Shown in pieces: positions 34,403-44,883 of a stretch of DNA of 59,634 bases (the stretch's first letter is position 1; every line of letters starts with the position of its first letter). The translations under genes and the position numbers were made by a program. Source of the DNA: Pseudomonas sp. NFACC02 (lineage in GTDB: Bacteria; Pseudomonadota; Gammaproteobacteria; Pseudomonadales; Pseudomonadaceae); the NCBI RefSeq assembly GCF_900110765.1, contig NZ_FOEO01000006.1, forward strand, positions 156,849 to 216,482. Reading direction: 5' to 3'. The notes below the pieces were generated by a model that made no database searches, was not told the origin of the DNA, and worked only from the letters and a program-made list of their open reading frames with translations.

Positions 34403-35287
34403 CTAACCCGGCATCAACACCGCAATCAACGCCCTGACCACCCCCGGCAGGGCGTCCAGTTCCCGGACCAGAATGCTGCGCTCGCGCACTGCCCAGGGCT
34501 CATCCAGCTCGATCGTCACCAGTTTCATGGTCTTGCTGTGCCGCAGCGCCGCGGATTCGGGAATGATGCCGATCCCCACACCCGCTTCGACCATCCGGCA
34601 AATCGCTTCAAAGCTCGACACCTGGATGCGTAAGGAGAGGTTCTGCCCCAGTCGCTCCACGTGATCGCGCAGAAAGCTCAGCAGCGTACTGCCTTCGTGC
34701 AAACCGATGTGCTGAAACGCCAGGGTCTGTTTGAGCGTCACACGCTGCTGTTTGGCCAGCTCATGACCTTCCGGCACGGTCAGCACCAGGCGATCGGTGC
34801 TGAAGTGGATGACCTGCAAGCCAGCCGCTTCAACGGGCCCGGCGATGATGCCCATGTCGGTGCTGCCGTCGAGTACGCCGCGCACGATGTCCCGCGAGAG
34901 GCGCTCCTGAAGATCCACCGTCACACCCGGACGTTTGGCAAGAAACCCTGCCAGCACTTCAGGCAGAAATTCGGTGACGGCGGTGGTGTTGGCAAAAATA
35001 CGGATGTGTCCGGCCGAGTCTGTCCCGTAATGGGTGAACTCACTCTTGAGGTAATCCACCTGACTCATGATCAGCCGCGCATGCTTGAGCAGACGCTGCC
35101 CGGCCGGGGTCAGTTCGACACCCCGGCTGTCGCGATAGAGCAGCCGCGTATCCAGCTGACCCTCGAGCGCCTTGATGCGCGCGCTGGCGGCAGCGGGCGA
35201 GAGAAAGGCGCGGCGCGCGCCTTGGGTCAGGCTCGGGGATTCACCGATGTGAATGAAGAGGCGCAAGTCAGCCAGGTCGAAGTGCAT
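34403..35287 (-). CDS. LysR-family regulator of the itaconate operon
   Basis: A 294-residue LysR-type regulator. The winged helix-turn-helix occupies about residues 2-62 (FDLADLRLFIHIGESPSLTQGARRAFLSPAAASARIKALE), and the effector domain follows. It is divergent from ich by 128 bp, the position of PA0877 (a LysR regulator of the itaconate operon) in P. aeruginosa. Itaconate or itaconyl-CoA is the presumed inducer. The start at 35287 is chosen where family homology begins. Confidence 0.88.
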   Translation of the reverse strand: MHFDLADLRLFIHIGESPSLTQGARRAFLSPAAASARIKALEGQLDTRLLYRDSRGVELTPAGQRLLKHARLIMSQVDYLKSEFTHYGTDSAGHIRIFANTTAVTEFLPEVLAGFLAKRPGVTVDLQERLSRDIVRGVLDGSTDMGIIAGPVEAAGLQVIHFSTDRLVLTVPEGHELAKQQRVTLKQTLAFQHIGLHEGSTLLSFLRDHVERLGQNLSLRIQVSSFEAICRMVEAGVGIGIIPESAALRHSKTMKLVTIELDEPWAVRERSILVRELDALPGVVRALIAVLMPG

Positions 35288-35364
35288 GGTGGTGTCCGGA
35301 CATTGCAGAAGGCGTTCAGCATACATGAACGCCGGTATATGGAAATGCAAATTCACAGAATGCC

Positions 35365-35386
35365 GGACAGCTCCCATGATCTGTCC
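35365..35386. promoter_or_regulatory. Candidate LysR operator GGACAG-N10-CTGTCC
   Basis: A 6-bp dyad with ten-base spacing sits midway between the divergent lysR and ich start codons. It contains a T-N11-A-like core. It is the best operator candidate for the itaconate regulator. Confidence 0.45.
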
Positions 35387-35415
35387 ATAACAACAAACGC
35401 GGAGGGTTGCTTGCC

Positions 35416-36255
35416 ATGAGTGCTTCAGATTCGCCTGTGGATTTCAGTGCCTGGATTGGACGGACCGAGGAAGCTCAGGACCACTTGAGCCACAACCTGA
35501 TCAAACGCATTGCGGCCACCTTTGGCGAACCTACGCCAGCCCATGGCGACGCACTACCGCCGCTGTGGCAGTGGTGTTTTTTTCAGGAGCCGGTATTCGA
35601 GGCGCAACTGGGCGGTGACGGGCACCCGGCGCGCGGAGGCTTTCTGCCTCCGGCTGACAACCGCAATCGCATGTGGGCCGGAGGCCGCGTGGAGTTCATC
35701 CAGCCGCTGAAAGTCGGTGCTGACGCCCATCGTTTGTCCACCATTCTGCACATCGAAGAAAAGCACGGCCGCACGGGGTCACTGCTGTTCGTGACGGTGC
35801 GTCACGACTATTCGCAGCACGGTGAACTGTGCGTGCGCGAAGAACAGGACATCGTGTACCGCGAACCGAATCCGCCCAAGCTTTCCAGCGGCGAAGCGCC
35901 AGAACAGGGTGAGTGGAGCGAGACTATCGACCCGACCCCTACGCTGCTGTTCCGTTACTCGGCCGTGACTTTCAACGGTCATCGCATTCACTACGACTAC
36001 CCCTACGTGACCGAGACCGAAGGCTATCCGGGCCTGGTGGTTCATGGCCCGATGATCGCCACGTTCAACCTGCGCGCCTTCATCCGTGGCAACCCGGGCA
36101 AGCGCGTGCGTCACTTCGCCTATCGCGGCGTCAGGCCACTGAACGTCCCTGATGTGTTTCGCGTCGGCGGTCGCATCGTCGAGCCGGGCAAGGCGCAACT
36201 GTGGGCGGGCAATGAAGCCGGTGTCGCGCAAAGCGCCGAAGTCAGCTTCGACTGA
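35416..36255 (+). CDS. ich: Itaconyl-CoA hydratase (MaoC-like double-hotdog)
   Basis: A 279-residue hydratase converting itaconyl-CoA to (S)-citramalyl-CoA. The N-terminal FAS1-like hotdog and the C-terminal hotdog are both visible, with the hydratase segment RYSAVTFNGHRIHYDYPYVTETEGYPGLVVHGPM (Asn-His-Asp catalytic region). It corresponds to PA0878 by family and gene order. GGAGGG precedes the ATG at 35416. First gene of the itaconate operon. Mesaconyl-C4-CoA hydratase is the alternative for the fold. Confidence 0.88.
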   Translation: MSASDSPVDFSAWIGRTEEAQDHLSHNLIKRIAATFGEPTPAHGDALPPLWQWCFFQEPVFEAQLGGDGHPARGGFLPPADNRNRMWAGGRVEFIQPLKVGADAHRLSTILHIEEKHGRTGSLLFVTVRHDYSQHGELCVREEQDIVYREPNPPKLSSGEAPEQGEWSETIDPTPTLLFRYSAVTFNGHRIHYDYPYVTETEGYPGLVVHGPMIATFNLRAFIRGNPGKRVRHFAYRGVRPLNVPDVFRVGGRIVEPGKAQLWAGNEAGVAQSAEVSFD

Positions 36256-36321
36256 ACCCTTCTTCTTATAGATCGCCACGCCCGTTCATTCACGGGCGGC
36301 TGGCAGACGCGAGCGAGCACG

Positions 36322-37485
36322 ATGAACCCATACGAAAACGAAGACCTGAATGCCATCCGCGACGGCGTTCGCGCCCTGTGTGCCGAGTTCCCGGCCGAAT
36401 ACTGGCGCAAGATCGACGAAGAAAAAGGCTTCCCCGAAGCCTTCGTCAAGGCACTCACCGACGCGGGCTGGCTGTCGGCGATGATCCCGGAGGAATACGG
36501 CGGCTCAGGGCTGGGCCTAGCCGAAGCGTCGGTCATTCTCGAAGAGGTGAACGCCTGCGGTGGCAACTCCGGCACCGTACACGGCCAGATGTACAACATG
36601 TTCACCCTGTTGCGGCATGGCAGCGAGGAGCAGAAGCGCTTTTACTTGCCCAAGCTCGCCAGCGGTGAACTGCGTCTGCAATCGATGGGCGTCACCGAGC
36701 CCACCACCGGGACCGACACCACCAAGATCAAGACCACCGCCGTGAAGCAGGGCGACAAATACGTGATCAACGGCCAGAAGGTCTGGATCTCGCGCATTCA
36801 GCATTCCGACCTGATGATCCTCCTGGCACGCACCACGCCGCTGGCTGAGGTGAAAAAGAAATCCGAAGGCATGTCGATCTTTCTGGTCGACCTGCGTGAG
36901 GCCATTGGCAAAGGCCTCACCGTTCAGCCCATCGCCAACATGGTCAACCACGAAACCAACGAGCTGTTCTTCGACAACCTCGAACTGCCGGCCGACAGCC
37001 TGATTGGCGAAGAGGGCAAGGGCTTCAAGTACATCCTCGACGGCCTGAACGCCGAGCGCACGCTGATCGCCGCCGAGTGCATCGGCGACGGTCGCTGGTT
37101 CATCGAAAAATCCGCAGCCTACGCCCGCGACCGCGTGGTGTTTGGTCGCCCGATCGGGCAGAACCAGGGCGTGCAGTTCCCGATCGCCGAGGCTCACATC
37201 GAGATCGAAGCCGCCGACCTGATGCGCTGGCGTGCCTGCGAGGAATACGACGGCGGCAAGAACGCTGGCGCCAGCGCCAACATGGCCAAGTACCTCGCGG
37301 CCAAGGCGTCGTGGGAAGCGGCCAACGCCTGCCTGCAGACCCACGGCGGTTTCGGTTTTGCCTGCGAATACGACGTGGAGCGCAAATTCCGCGAGACCCG
37401 TCTGTACCAGGTCGCACCGATCTCCACCAACCTGATTCTTTCCTACGTCGCCGAGCATTTGCTCGAACTGCCCCGCAGCTTCTGA
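36322..37485 (+). CDS. Acyl-CoA dehydrogenase of the itaconate cluster
   Basis: A 387-residue FAD-dependent acyl-CoA dehydrogenase (PA0879 counterpart). FAD/substrate motifs are MGVTEPTTGTDTTKIKTTA and INGQKVWISR. The C-terminal signature is ACLQTHGGFGFACEYDVERKFRETRLYQV with the usual catalytic-base region. Its substrate is uncertain; a methylsuccinyl-like or other branched C5-acyl-CoA fits the pathway. It is 66 bp after ich and 10 bp before the MmgE/PrpD gene. Confidence 0.9.
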   Translation: MNPYENEDLNAIRDGVRALCAEFPAEYWRKIDEEKGFPEAFVKALTDAGWLSAMIPEEYGGSGLGLAEASVILEEVNACGGNSGTVHGQMYNMFTLLRHGSEEQKRFYLPKLASGELRLQSMGVTEPTTGTDTTKIKTTAVKQGDKYVINGQKVWISRIQHSDLMILLARTTPLAEVKKKSEGMSIFLVDLREAIGKGLTVQPIANMVNHETNELFFDNLELPADSLIGEEGKGFKYILDGLNAERTLIAAECIGDGRWFIEKSAAYARDRVVFGRPIGQNQGVQFPIAEAHIEIEAADLMRWRACEEYDGGKNAGASANMAKYLAAKASWEAANACLQTHGGFGFACEYDVERKFRETRLYQVAPISTNLILSYVAEHLLELPRSF

Positions 37486-37495
37486 GGACACCGAG

Positions 37496-38845
37496 ATGAG
37501 TCATACCCAGGCATTGGCGGGCTTTCTCGCCGAGCTGACCTACGAACAGGTTCCCGGCCACGTGCTGGACCGCACCGAGGACCTGTTTCTGGACTGGATC
37601 GGCTCCGGCCTCGCCAGTCAGGGCGCGCGACCGATTCCGATCTTCGAGCGGTACGCCGAGCGCATGGGGCCGGCCAGCGGTAAGTCGAAGATGCTGGTCA
37701 ATGGACGCGGCACCTCGGCGTACTTCGCGGCGCTGGTCAACGGGGCGTCCTCGCATCTGGTCGAGCAGGATGACCTGCACAACAGTTCCGTGCTGCACCC
37801 GGCAACCGTGGTGTTCTCGGCGGTGCTGGCCGCCGCGCAAGACCTGGATAAATCCGGGAAAGACCTGCTGCTGGCTTCGGTGGCCGGCTACGAGGCCGGG
37901 ATTCGCATCGGCGAGTTCATGGGCCGTTCGCACTACCGCATCTTCCACACCACGGCCACGGTCGGGACGCTTGCCGCCGCGGTGGCGGTGGGCAAGCTGC
38001 TTGATTTCGATAAAGAGCAGTTCATCAACCTGCTGGGCAGCGCCGGGACCCAGGCGGCAGGTTTGTGGGAATTCCTGCGCGACGCGGCCGACTCGAAACA
38101 GCTGCACACCGCCAAAGCGGCGGCGGACGGCTTGCTCGCCGCGTACATGACTCAGGATGGACTGACCGGCGCGCGCAACATCCTCGAAGGGGATCAAGGC
38201 ATGGCGGCCGGCATGTCGACCGACAGCGATCCGGGCAAATTGTCCGACCGCCTGGGGTCGCGTTGGGCGCTGGTGGAAACCTCGTTCAAGTTTCACGCGT
38301 CATGCCGTCACACGCATCCGGCAGCCGATGCGTTGTTGCATTTGATGCAGCGCGAAAATCTGCGCCATGACCAGATCGCCAAGGTCGTCACGCGTGTTCA
38401 TCAAGGAGCGATCGATGTGCTGGGGCGAGTCGATGTGCCGCAGACCGTGCACCAGGCCAAGTTTTCCATGGGCGCGGTGCTGGGCTTGATCGCGGTACAT
38501 GGCAGTGCGCAGTTGATCGAATTCCGCGATCTGGCGCTGACCGACGCGGACGTAGCGGCCTTTCGTGAAAAAGTGACGATGGAGCTCGACCCTGAAGTCG
38601 ATGGCGCTTACCCGGCGCGCTGGCTGGGACGGGTGATTGTGACCACCACGTCAGGGCAGACCTTCAGCGCAGCAATTGATGATCCGAAAGGCGATCCGGG
38701 CAACACGCTTTCGCGGCCTGAGCTGGAGGACAAGGTTCAGCGCCTGTTGGCGTTCTCCGGCGCGCGCACGCCGGAGCAGGGCAGAGCCTTGATCGAGCGC
38801 GTCTGGCACCTGCGCGATGCGCAGGATCTGGCTGATCTGGTTTAA
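37496..38845 (+). CDS. MmgE/PrpD-family protein
   Basis: A 449-residue all-helical member of the MmgE/PrpD family (2-methylcitrate dehydratase and cis-aconitate decarboxylase fold; PA0881 counterpart). Family features are GSGLASQGARPIP, VNGASSHLVEQDDLHNSSVLHPATVV with conserved HPA, and SCRHTHPAADALLHL. The reaction is unknown; a dehydratase or decarboxylase acting on a C5/C6 carboxylate, possibly related to itaconate formation or removal, is suggested by context. It lies 10 bp after the acyl-CoA dehydrogenase. Confidence 0.88.
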   Translation: MSHTQALAGFLAELTYEQVPGHVLDRTEDLFLDWIGSGLASQGARPIPIFERYAERMGPASGKSKMLVNGRGTSAYFAALVNGASSHLVEQDDLHNSSVLHPATVVFSAVLAAAQDLDKSGKDLLLASVAGYEAGIRIGEFMGRSHYRIFHTTATVGTLAAAVAVGKLLDFDKEQFINLLGSAGTQAAGLWEFLRDAADSKQLHTAKAAADGLLAAYMTQDGLTGARNILEGDQGMAAGMSTDSDPGKLSDRLGSRWALVETSFKFHASCRHTHPAADALLHLMQRENLRHDQIAKVVTRVHQGAIDVLGRVDVPQTVHQAKFSMGAVLGLIAVHGSAQLIEFRDLALTDADVAAFREKVTMELDPEVDGAYPARWLGRVIVTTTSGQTFSAAIDDPKGDPGNTLSRPELEDKVQRLLAFSGARTPEQGRALIERVWHLRDAQDLADLV

Positions 38846-38852
38846 CAGCACA

Positions 38853-38964
38853 CTGATCGTGCCCACGCTCTACGTGGGACCGCTTCCCTCGGACGCTCCG
38901 CGTCCTGGGCAGTGACGCAGAGCGTCACGGGATGCATGCCCACGCAGAGCGTGGGCACGATCAG
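38853..38964. repeat. Extragenic inverted repeat (GATCGTGCCCACGCTC family) inside the itaconate operon
   Basis: The left arm (38853-38878, starting CTGATCGTGCCCACGCTC) is almost perfectly complementary to 38939-38964 (CCCACG..GAGCGTGGGCACGATCAG), with an extra dyad between. A related element lies at 51487-51590. Position between the MmgE/PrpD and ict genes may affect message processing. Confidence 0.85.
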
Positions 38965-38992
38965 ACGGTGGAATGTGAAGAGGTTTACCAAC

Positions 38993-40192
38993 ATGACTCA
39001 ACAAAACCCCCGTCCTCTGGACGGCATCACCGTCGTCAGTCTGGAGCACGCCATCGCGGCGCCGTTCTGCACACGGCAACTGGCGGATCTTGGCGCGCGC
39101 GTGATCAAGGTCGAGCGCCCCGGTGTCGGCGACTTCGCCCGGGGTTATGACCAGCGTGTCGATGGCCTGGCCTCGCATTTCGTCTGGACCAACCGCTCCA
39201 AGGAAAGCCTGACCCTGGACCTCAAGCAGGACGAAGCGGGCGACATTCTGGAGTCCTTGCTCGGTACCGCCGACGTGCTGGTGCAGAACCTCGCGCCGGG
39301 TGCCGCAGCGCGCATGGGCCTGTCGTTCGAGGCGCTGCATGCGCGCTTTCCACGGCTGATCGTCTGCGATATTTCCGGCTACGGCGAAGGCGGCCCTTAT
39401 GAAAAGAAGAAAGCCTACGACCTGCTGATTCAAAGCGAAGGCGGCTTTCTGTCGGTCACTGGTGGCCCCGGCGAAAACGAAATGGCCAAGGCCGGATGCT
39501 CCATCGCCGACATCGCCGCGGGCATGTACGCCTACACTGGAATCCTGTCGGCCTTGCTGCTGCGTGACAAAACCGGCGAAGGCAGCCGCATCGACGTGAG
39601 CATGCTGGAAAGCCTGGTGGAGTGGATGGGGTATCCGATGTATTACGCGTACAACGGCGCGCCGCAACCGCCACGCGCCGGCGCCTCGCACTCGACCATC
39701 TACCCTTACGGCCCGTTCCCGACGGGCGGTGGCGGCACGATCATGCTGGGCTTGCAGAACGAGCGCGAATGGGCGCTGTTCTGCGAAAAGGTACTGCTGG
39801 ACAAGGCATTGGCCACCGACGAGCGTTTCTCGGCCAACTTCAAGCGCTCGGAGAACCGTGAGGTGCTGCGTCAGATCATCGTTGATGGCTTTGCCTCATT
39901 GAGTGTCGACGAGGTGGTCGCACGGCTTGAAGACGCACAGATCGCCAACGCACGCGTGAATGACATGCAAGGCGTCTGGGATCATCCGCAGCTCAAGGCG
40001 CGCGACAGCTGGCGCGAAGTGGAAAGCCCTTCGGGTCCGTTGCCTGCTCTGTTGCCACCGGGACGCAACGCAGCATTCACCCCGCGCATGGATGGCGTGC
40101 CGGGATTGGGGCAGCACACCGGCAGCATTCTGGGTGAGTTGGGTTTCAGCGCCGAGGATCAGGCGCGGATGCTGCAGGCCGGAGTGGTCTAG
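38993..40192 (+). CDS. ict: Itaconate CoA-transferase (CaiB/BaiF family)
   Basis: A 399-residue class III CoA-transferase (PA0882 counterpart) that activates itaconate to itaconyl-CoA using succinyl-CoA. The family landmarks are SLEHAIAAPFCTRQLADLGARVIKVE at the start, FVWTNRSKESLTLDLKQ, and AYDLLIQSEGGFLSVTG holding the catalytic Asp. The ATG at 38993 has GAAGAGG upstream; 27 codons of open frame upstream run through a repeat and are unlikely to be translated. Confidence 0.92.
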   Translation: MTQQNPRPLDGITVVSLEHAIAAPFCTRQLADLGARVIKVERPGVGDFARGYDQRVDGLASHFVWTNRSKESLTLDLKQDEAGDILESLLGTADVLVQNLAPGAAARMGLSFEALHARFPRLIVCDISGYGEGGPYEKKKAYDLLIQSEGGFLSVTGGPGENEMAKAGCSIADIAAGMYAYTGILSALLLRDKTGEGSRIDVSMLESLVEWMGYPMYYAYNGAPQPPRAGASHSTIYPYGPFPTGGGGTIMLGLQNEREWALFCEKVLLDKALATDERFSANFKRSENREVLRQIIVDGFASLSVDEVVARLEDAQIANARVNDMQGVWDHPQLKARDSWREVESPSGPLPALLPPGRNAAFTPRMDGVPGLGQHTGSILGELGFSAEDQARMLQAGVV

Positions 40193-40208
40193 CGCCCCAC
40201 ATATTCTT

Positions 40209-40376
40209 CTGTAGGAGCTGCCGGGGTGGCGCGCGACCTTGTCCCGCGATCTGCCGGAAACCGGCAGTAAAACCAGTCACCTTGGTTGTGTCAGACACTG
40301 CGCAGACTCAGGTTTTGCTGCCGCTACGCGACAGATCGCGGGACAAGGTGGACCGCCACCCCGGCAGCTCCTACAG
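40209..40376. repeat. REP doublet with about 45-bp arms between ict and ccl
   Basis: 40209-40253 (starting CTGTAGGAGCTGCCGGGG) is the near-perfect reverse complement of 40332-40376, with a 78-bp spacer. This is the same REP type as at 29087-29218 (shared CTTGTCCCGCGATC core). Its place inside the operon, 50 bp before ccl, is unusual. Confidence 0.9.
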
Positions 40377-40425
40377 GTCAGGCAGCGCTTGCTCATTGAC
40401 TGCTTATTGATAAGGAGTTTCGCCC

Positions 40426-41250
40426 ATGCCCCCATCCACCGTCCGCTCTGCACTGTTCGTGCCCGGCAGTCGACCCGAACGCTTCGCCAAAGCCCTGGCC
40501 GCTGGCGCCGATGCGGTGATCGTCGACTTCGAGGACGCCGTTGAAGAACCGCTCAAACGTCAGGCCCGAGATCACCTGGCGGCGTTTCTGTTCGCCAATT
40601 CGCGGGCGTCGGTCTGGGTGCGGGTCAATGCCCCGGACCACGCCGAGCACGCTGCGGATCTGGCGTTCTGTAAGCAGCACACCGGGGTCGCCGGCGTGTT
40701 GCTCCCCAAAGTCGAAAGCGCTGCGCACTTGGCGGCGGTCTGGCAAACCGGCAAACCGGTCTGGCCGATCATCGAAAGCGCTAAAGGCTTGCTGGCGCTG
40801 GAAGCCATCGCCCATGCACCCGGCGTGGAGCGATTGTCGTTCGGCGGGCTGGACCTGGCGCTGGACCTGAACCTCAACAGCGGCACGCCGGCTGCGTACA
40901 TGTTCCTCGATCAGGCGCGGATGTCGGTGCAATTACATTCACGAGGTGCCGGGTTGTTGCCACCGCTGGACGGCGTGTACCCGGCCATCGGCGACCCCAA
41001 CGGCTTGCATCGGGCGATTCGACATGCCTACGACATGGGCTATGGCGGCGCACTGTGCATCCACCCGAACCAGGTCCCGATCATCCATGCCGCGCTTGCG
41101 CCCAGCGCAGACGATCTGGCCTGGGCACAACGGGTGGTGGACGCGAGTCGGGCGGCGAAGGGGGCGGGGGCCTTTCAGCTCGACGGACAAATGGTCGATG
41201 CGCCGGTCTTGCTGCGGGCTCAGCGGTTGCTAGCCTTGGCCGACGGTTGA
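40426..41250 (+). CDS. ccl: (S)-Citramalyl-CoA lyase (HpcH/HpaI family)
   Basis: A 274-residue CitE-like lyase cleaving citramalyl-CoA to acetyl-CoA and pyruvate (PA0883 counterpart). Motifs are SALFVPGSRPERFAKALAAGADAVIVDFEDAV (metal/CoA region), LLPKVESAAHL and WPIIESAKGLLALEAIA, the Arg/Glu metal-binding sites, and ALCIHPNQVP. Separated from ict by the REP doublet. It completes itaconate degradation with ict and ich. Confidence 0.9.
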   Translation: MPPSTVRSALFVPGSRPERFAKALAAGADAVIVDFEDAVEEPLKRQARDHLAAFLFANSRASVWVRVNAPDHAEHAADLAFCKQHTGVAGVLLPKVESAAHLAAVWQTGKPVWPIIESAKGLLALEAIAHAPGVERLSFGGLDLALDLNLNSGTPAAYMFLDQARMSVQLHSRGAGLLPPLDGVYPAIGDPNGLHRAIRHAYDMGYGGALCIHPNQVPIIHAALAPSADDLAWAQRVVDASRAAKGAGAFQLDGQMVDAPVLLRAQRLLALADG

Positions 41251-42540
<1,290 letters not shown>

Positions 42541-42639
42541 TCCTCAAGGCCGCTTGATCGACACAGGCAGTGATGTCTGCGTGACCACCCGGAGCACGGG
42601 TGGTCACCCTCTACGTTCGAATACGTTCGGAGAATTCTT

Positions 42640-43272
42640 ATGCAATCGCTGACGCGACTCTGGGAGTATCTGGAGGAAGGCATCATCGCCTTTCTGCTGG
42701 CTGCCATGACGCTGGTGACATTCGTCTACGTGGCGCTGAACAACATCTACACGCTGTTTTACACCCTCAGTGATCAGTGGGCGGTCAGCAGTGACTTTTT
42801 CGCAGGGATTGGCGATCACTTGATGGGTTACGCCCAGAGCATGACCTGGAGCGTCGCACTGACCAAAGCCCTCTTCGGCTGGCTGATCTTTTTCGGGATT
42901 TCCTACGGTGTGCGCACCGCCGGACACCTCGGTGTTGATGTGCTGGTCAAGAAAACCAGCAAACCGGTGCAACGTGTCCTGGCCCTGCTGGCCTGTGCCT
43001 GTTGCCTCGCCTACGCAGGTCTGTTTCTGGCGGCGAGTTACAAGTGGGTGTCGGCTTTGTGGGTGGCGGGGATCGGTGCCGAGGATCTGGACCGGTTTGG
43101 CATCAAAGTCTCCTATATCACGCTCATCGTACCGATAGGCTTCACGCTGGTGATTGCCCGTTACCTGGAAATCCTTTATCGCATCTGGACCCACCGGCAG
43201 ACCGGGCTGGGTCTGGCCGACGAAGCGGCCGAAGCGAGCAAGCTGGCCAACCCTGGTGAGGAGCAACACTGA
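42640..43272 (+). CDS. dctQ: TRAP transporter small membrane subunit (DctQ)
   Basis: A 210-residue protein with four hydrophobic helices (near residues 14-34, 78-97, 114-135 and 155-175), the topology of DctQ. The conserved LFGWLIFFGISYGVRTAGHLGVDVL is present. It overlaps dctM by one base (TGATG), ensuring coupled translation. It forms the permease with DctM. Confidence 0.88.
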   Translation: MQSLTRLWEYLEEGIIAFLLAAMTLVTFVYVALNNIYTLFYTLSDQWAVSSDFFAGIGDHLMGYAQSMTWSVALTKALFGWLIFFGISYGVRTAGHLGVDVLVKKTSKPVQRVLALLACACCLAYAGLFLAASYKWVSALWVAGIGAEDLDRFGIKVSYITLIVPIGFTLVIARYLEILYRIWTHRQTGLGLADEAAEASKLANPGEEQH

Positions 43273-44555
43273 TGACGGTTATCTGTTTGTTCCTTTTACT
43301 TTTCGTATTCATGTTCCTGGGTGTGCCCATTGCGATCTCGCTCGGGCTGGCCGGGGCTACCTCAATCCTGCTGTTCAGTCCGGACTCTTTGAGCTCGCTG
43401 GCGATCAAGTTGTTCGAGACGTCAGACAGTTACACGTTTCTTGCGATTCCGTTCTTTCTGTTGTCTGGCGCGTTCATGACCACGGGTGGCGTGGCGCAGC
43501 GCTTGATCGATTTCGCCAACGCCTGCGTCGGCCATATCCGCGGCGGCCTTGCGATTGCGGCGGTGCTGGCGTGCATGCTGTTCGCCGCGCTGTCCGGCTC
43601 GTCCCCGGCGACGGTTGCGGCGGTGGGTTCTATTGCCGTGGCGGGCATGGTGCGCTCCGGTTATCCGAAAGAGTTCGGTGCCGGGATCATCTGCAACGCC
43701 GGTACGCTGGGCATCCTGATCCCACCCTCCATCGTCATGGTGGTCTATGCGGCAGCAACGGAGACCTCGGTCGGCAAGTTGTTCATTGCCGGTGTGGTGC
43801 CGGGAATCTTGCTCGGCGTGGCGTTGATGGTGGTGATCTACATCGTCGCCCGGGTCAAAAAATTGCCCGCCCAGCCTCGGGTATCGTTCCGCCAATGGTT
43901 GCACACCGCGCAACGGGCGTTCTGGGGCTTGCTATTGCTGGTGATCATCCTCGGGGGTATCTACAGCGGCATGTTCACCCCGACCGAGGCGGCGGCAGTG
44001 GCGGCGGTGTACTCGGCCTTTATCGCGCTGTTCGTGTACAAGGACATGAGTTTGCGCGATTGCCCTAAAGTCCTGCTGGAGTCTGGCCGGTTGACCATCA
44101 TGCTGATGTTCATCATTGCCAACGCCATGCTCTTCGCTCATGTGCTGACCACCGAACAGATTCCACAGCAGATCACAGCTTGGGTCATCTCCGAAGGCCT
44201 TACGCCAATCGGCTTTTTGATCATGGTCAACATCGTATTGCTGGTGGCGGGCAGTTTCATGGAACCCTCCGCGATTATCCTGATTCTTGCGCCGATCTTC
44301 TTCCCGATCGCCATGAAGCTGGGTATTGATCCGATTCACTTGGGTATCGTGATGGTGGTGAACATGGAGATCGGACTGGTGCATCCGCCGGTGGGTTTGA
44401 ACCTGTTCGTGACCTCCGCAGTGACCGGATTGACCCTTGGGCAGACCATTCGTGCGGCGTTGCCATGGCTGTCGATCCTGCTTGTTTTCCTGTTGCTGGT
44501 CACTTACGTACCGTTCATATCCCTTGCTCTGCCGAACTGGCTGGGGATGCCTTGA
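43272..44555 (+). CDS. dctM: TRAP transporter large permease subunit (DctM)
   Basis: A 427-residue, twelve-helix DctM protein. Landmarks are FLAIPFFLLSGAFMTTGGVAQRLI, LSGSSPATVAAVGSIAVAGMVRSGYPKEF and LIPPSIVMVVYAAATETSVGKLFIAG, then the C-terminal GLVHPPVGLNLFVTSAVTG. It drives Na+-coupled uptake of the DctP ligand. PA0886 counterpart and last gene of the itaconate locus. Confidence 0.93.
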   Translation: MTVICLFLLLFVFMFLGVPIAISLGLAGATSILLFSPDSLSSLAIKLFETSDSYTFLAIPFFLLSGAFMTTGGVAQRLIDFANACVGHIRGGLAIAAVLACMLFAALSGSSPATVAAVGSIAVAGMVRSGYPKEFGAGIICNAGTLGILIPPSIVMVVYAAATETSVGKLFIAGVVPGILLGVALMVVIYIVARVKKLPAQPRVSFRQWLHTAQRAFWGLLLLVIILGGIYSGMFTPTEAAAVAAVYSAFIALFVYKDMSLRDCPKVLLESGRLTIMLMFIIANAMLFAHVLTTEQIPQQITAWVISEGLTPIGFLIMVNIVLLVAGSFMEPSAIILILAPIFFPIAMKLGIDPIHLGIVMVVNMEIGLVHPPVGLNLFVTSAVTGLTLGQTIRAALPWLSILLVFLLLVTYVPFISLALPNWLGMP

Positions 44556-44599
44556 GGGCTGTTCACGCCCAGAAATAGAACTGTGAGCGCAGTGCCTTG

Positions 44600-44634
44600 G
44601 CCCTCGTTGACGTTGAGTCTTCGGGGGCTTTTTT
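44600..44634 (+). terminator. Intrinsic terminator of the itaconate/TRAP operon
   Basis: GCCCTCG (44600-44606) pairs with CGGGGGC (44622-44628, one G-T pair), followed by TTTTTT (44629-44634). It lies 45 bp past dctM. Confidence 0.75.
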
Positions 44635-44883
44635 ATGCATCCGATTTCATGCGTCCAGCGCCTTTGCGCGCTCGTCGAACGCGCATTGCAACGTGGTGAG
44701 CGAGCATGCGCCAAACGAGACGGAGTAATGGTCGGGTGGAGCATGCTCAACCTCCAGAAATAGACGCCAGGGTATGCACAGGCGCGGGTTGGCTCACACC
44801 GGTCGCCGATTCGCTGTTTTGAGGCTTCCGTGCGGCGGTAATCAGCTAAGCTCGTGGGGCTGCTTGACCTTTCGGGAGCTTCG

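Noticed and set aside
37100..38296. 398-codon minus-strand frame across the acyl-CoA dehydrogenase and MmgE/PrpD genes
   Set aside because: Crosses two well-supported plus-strand genes and shows Arg/Gly-rich shadow composition.
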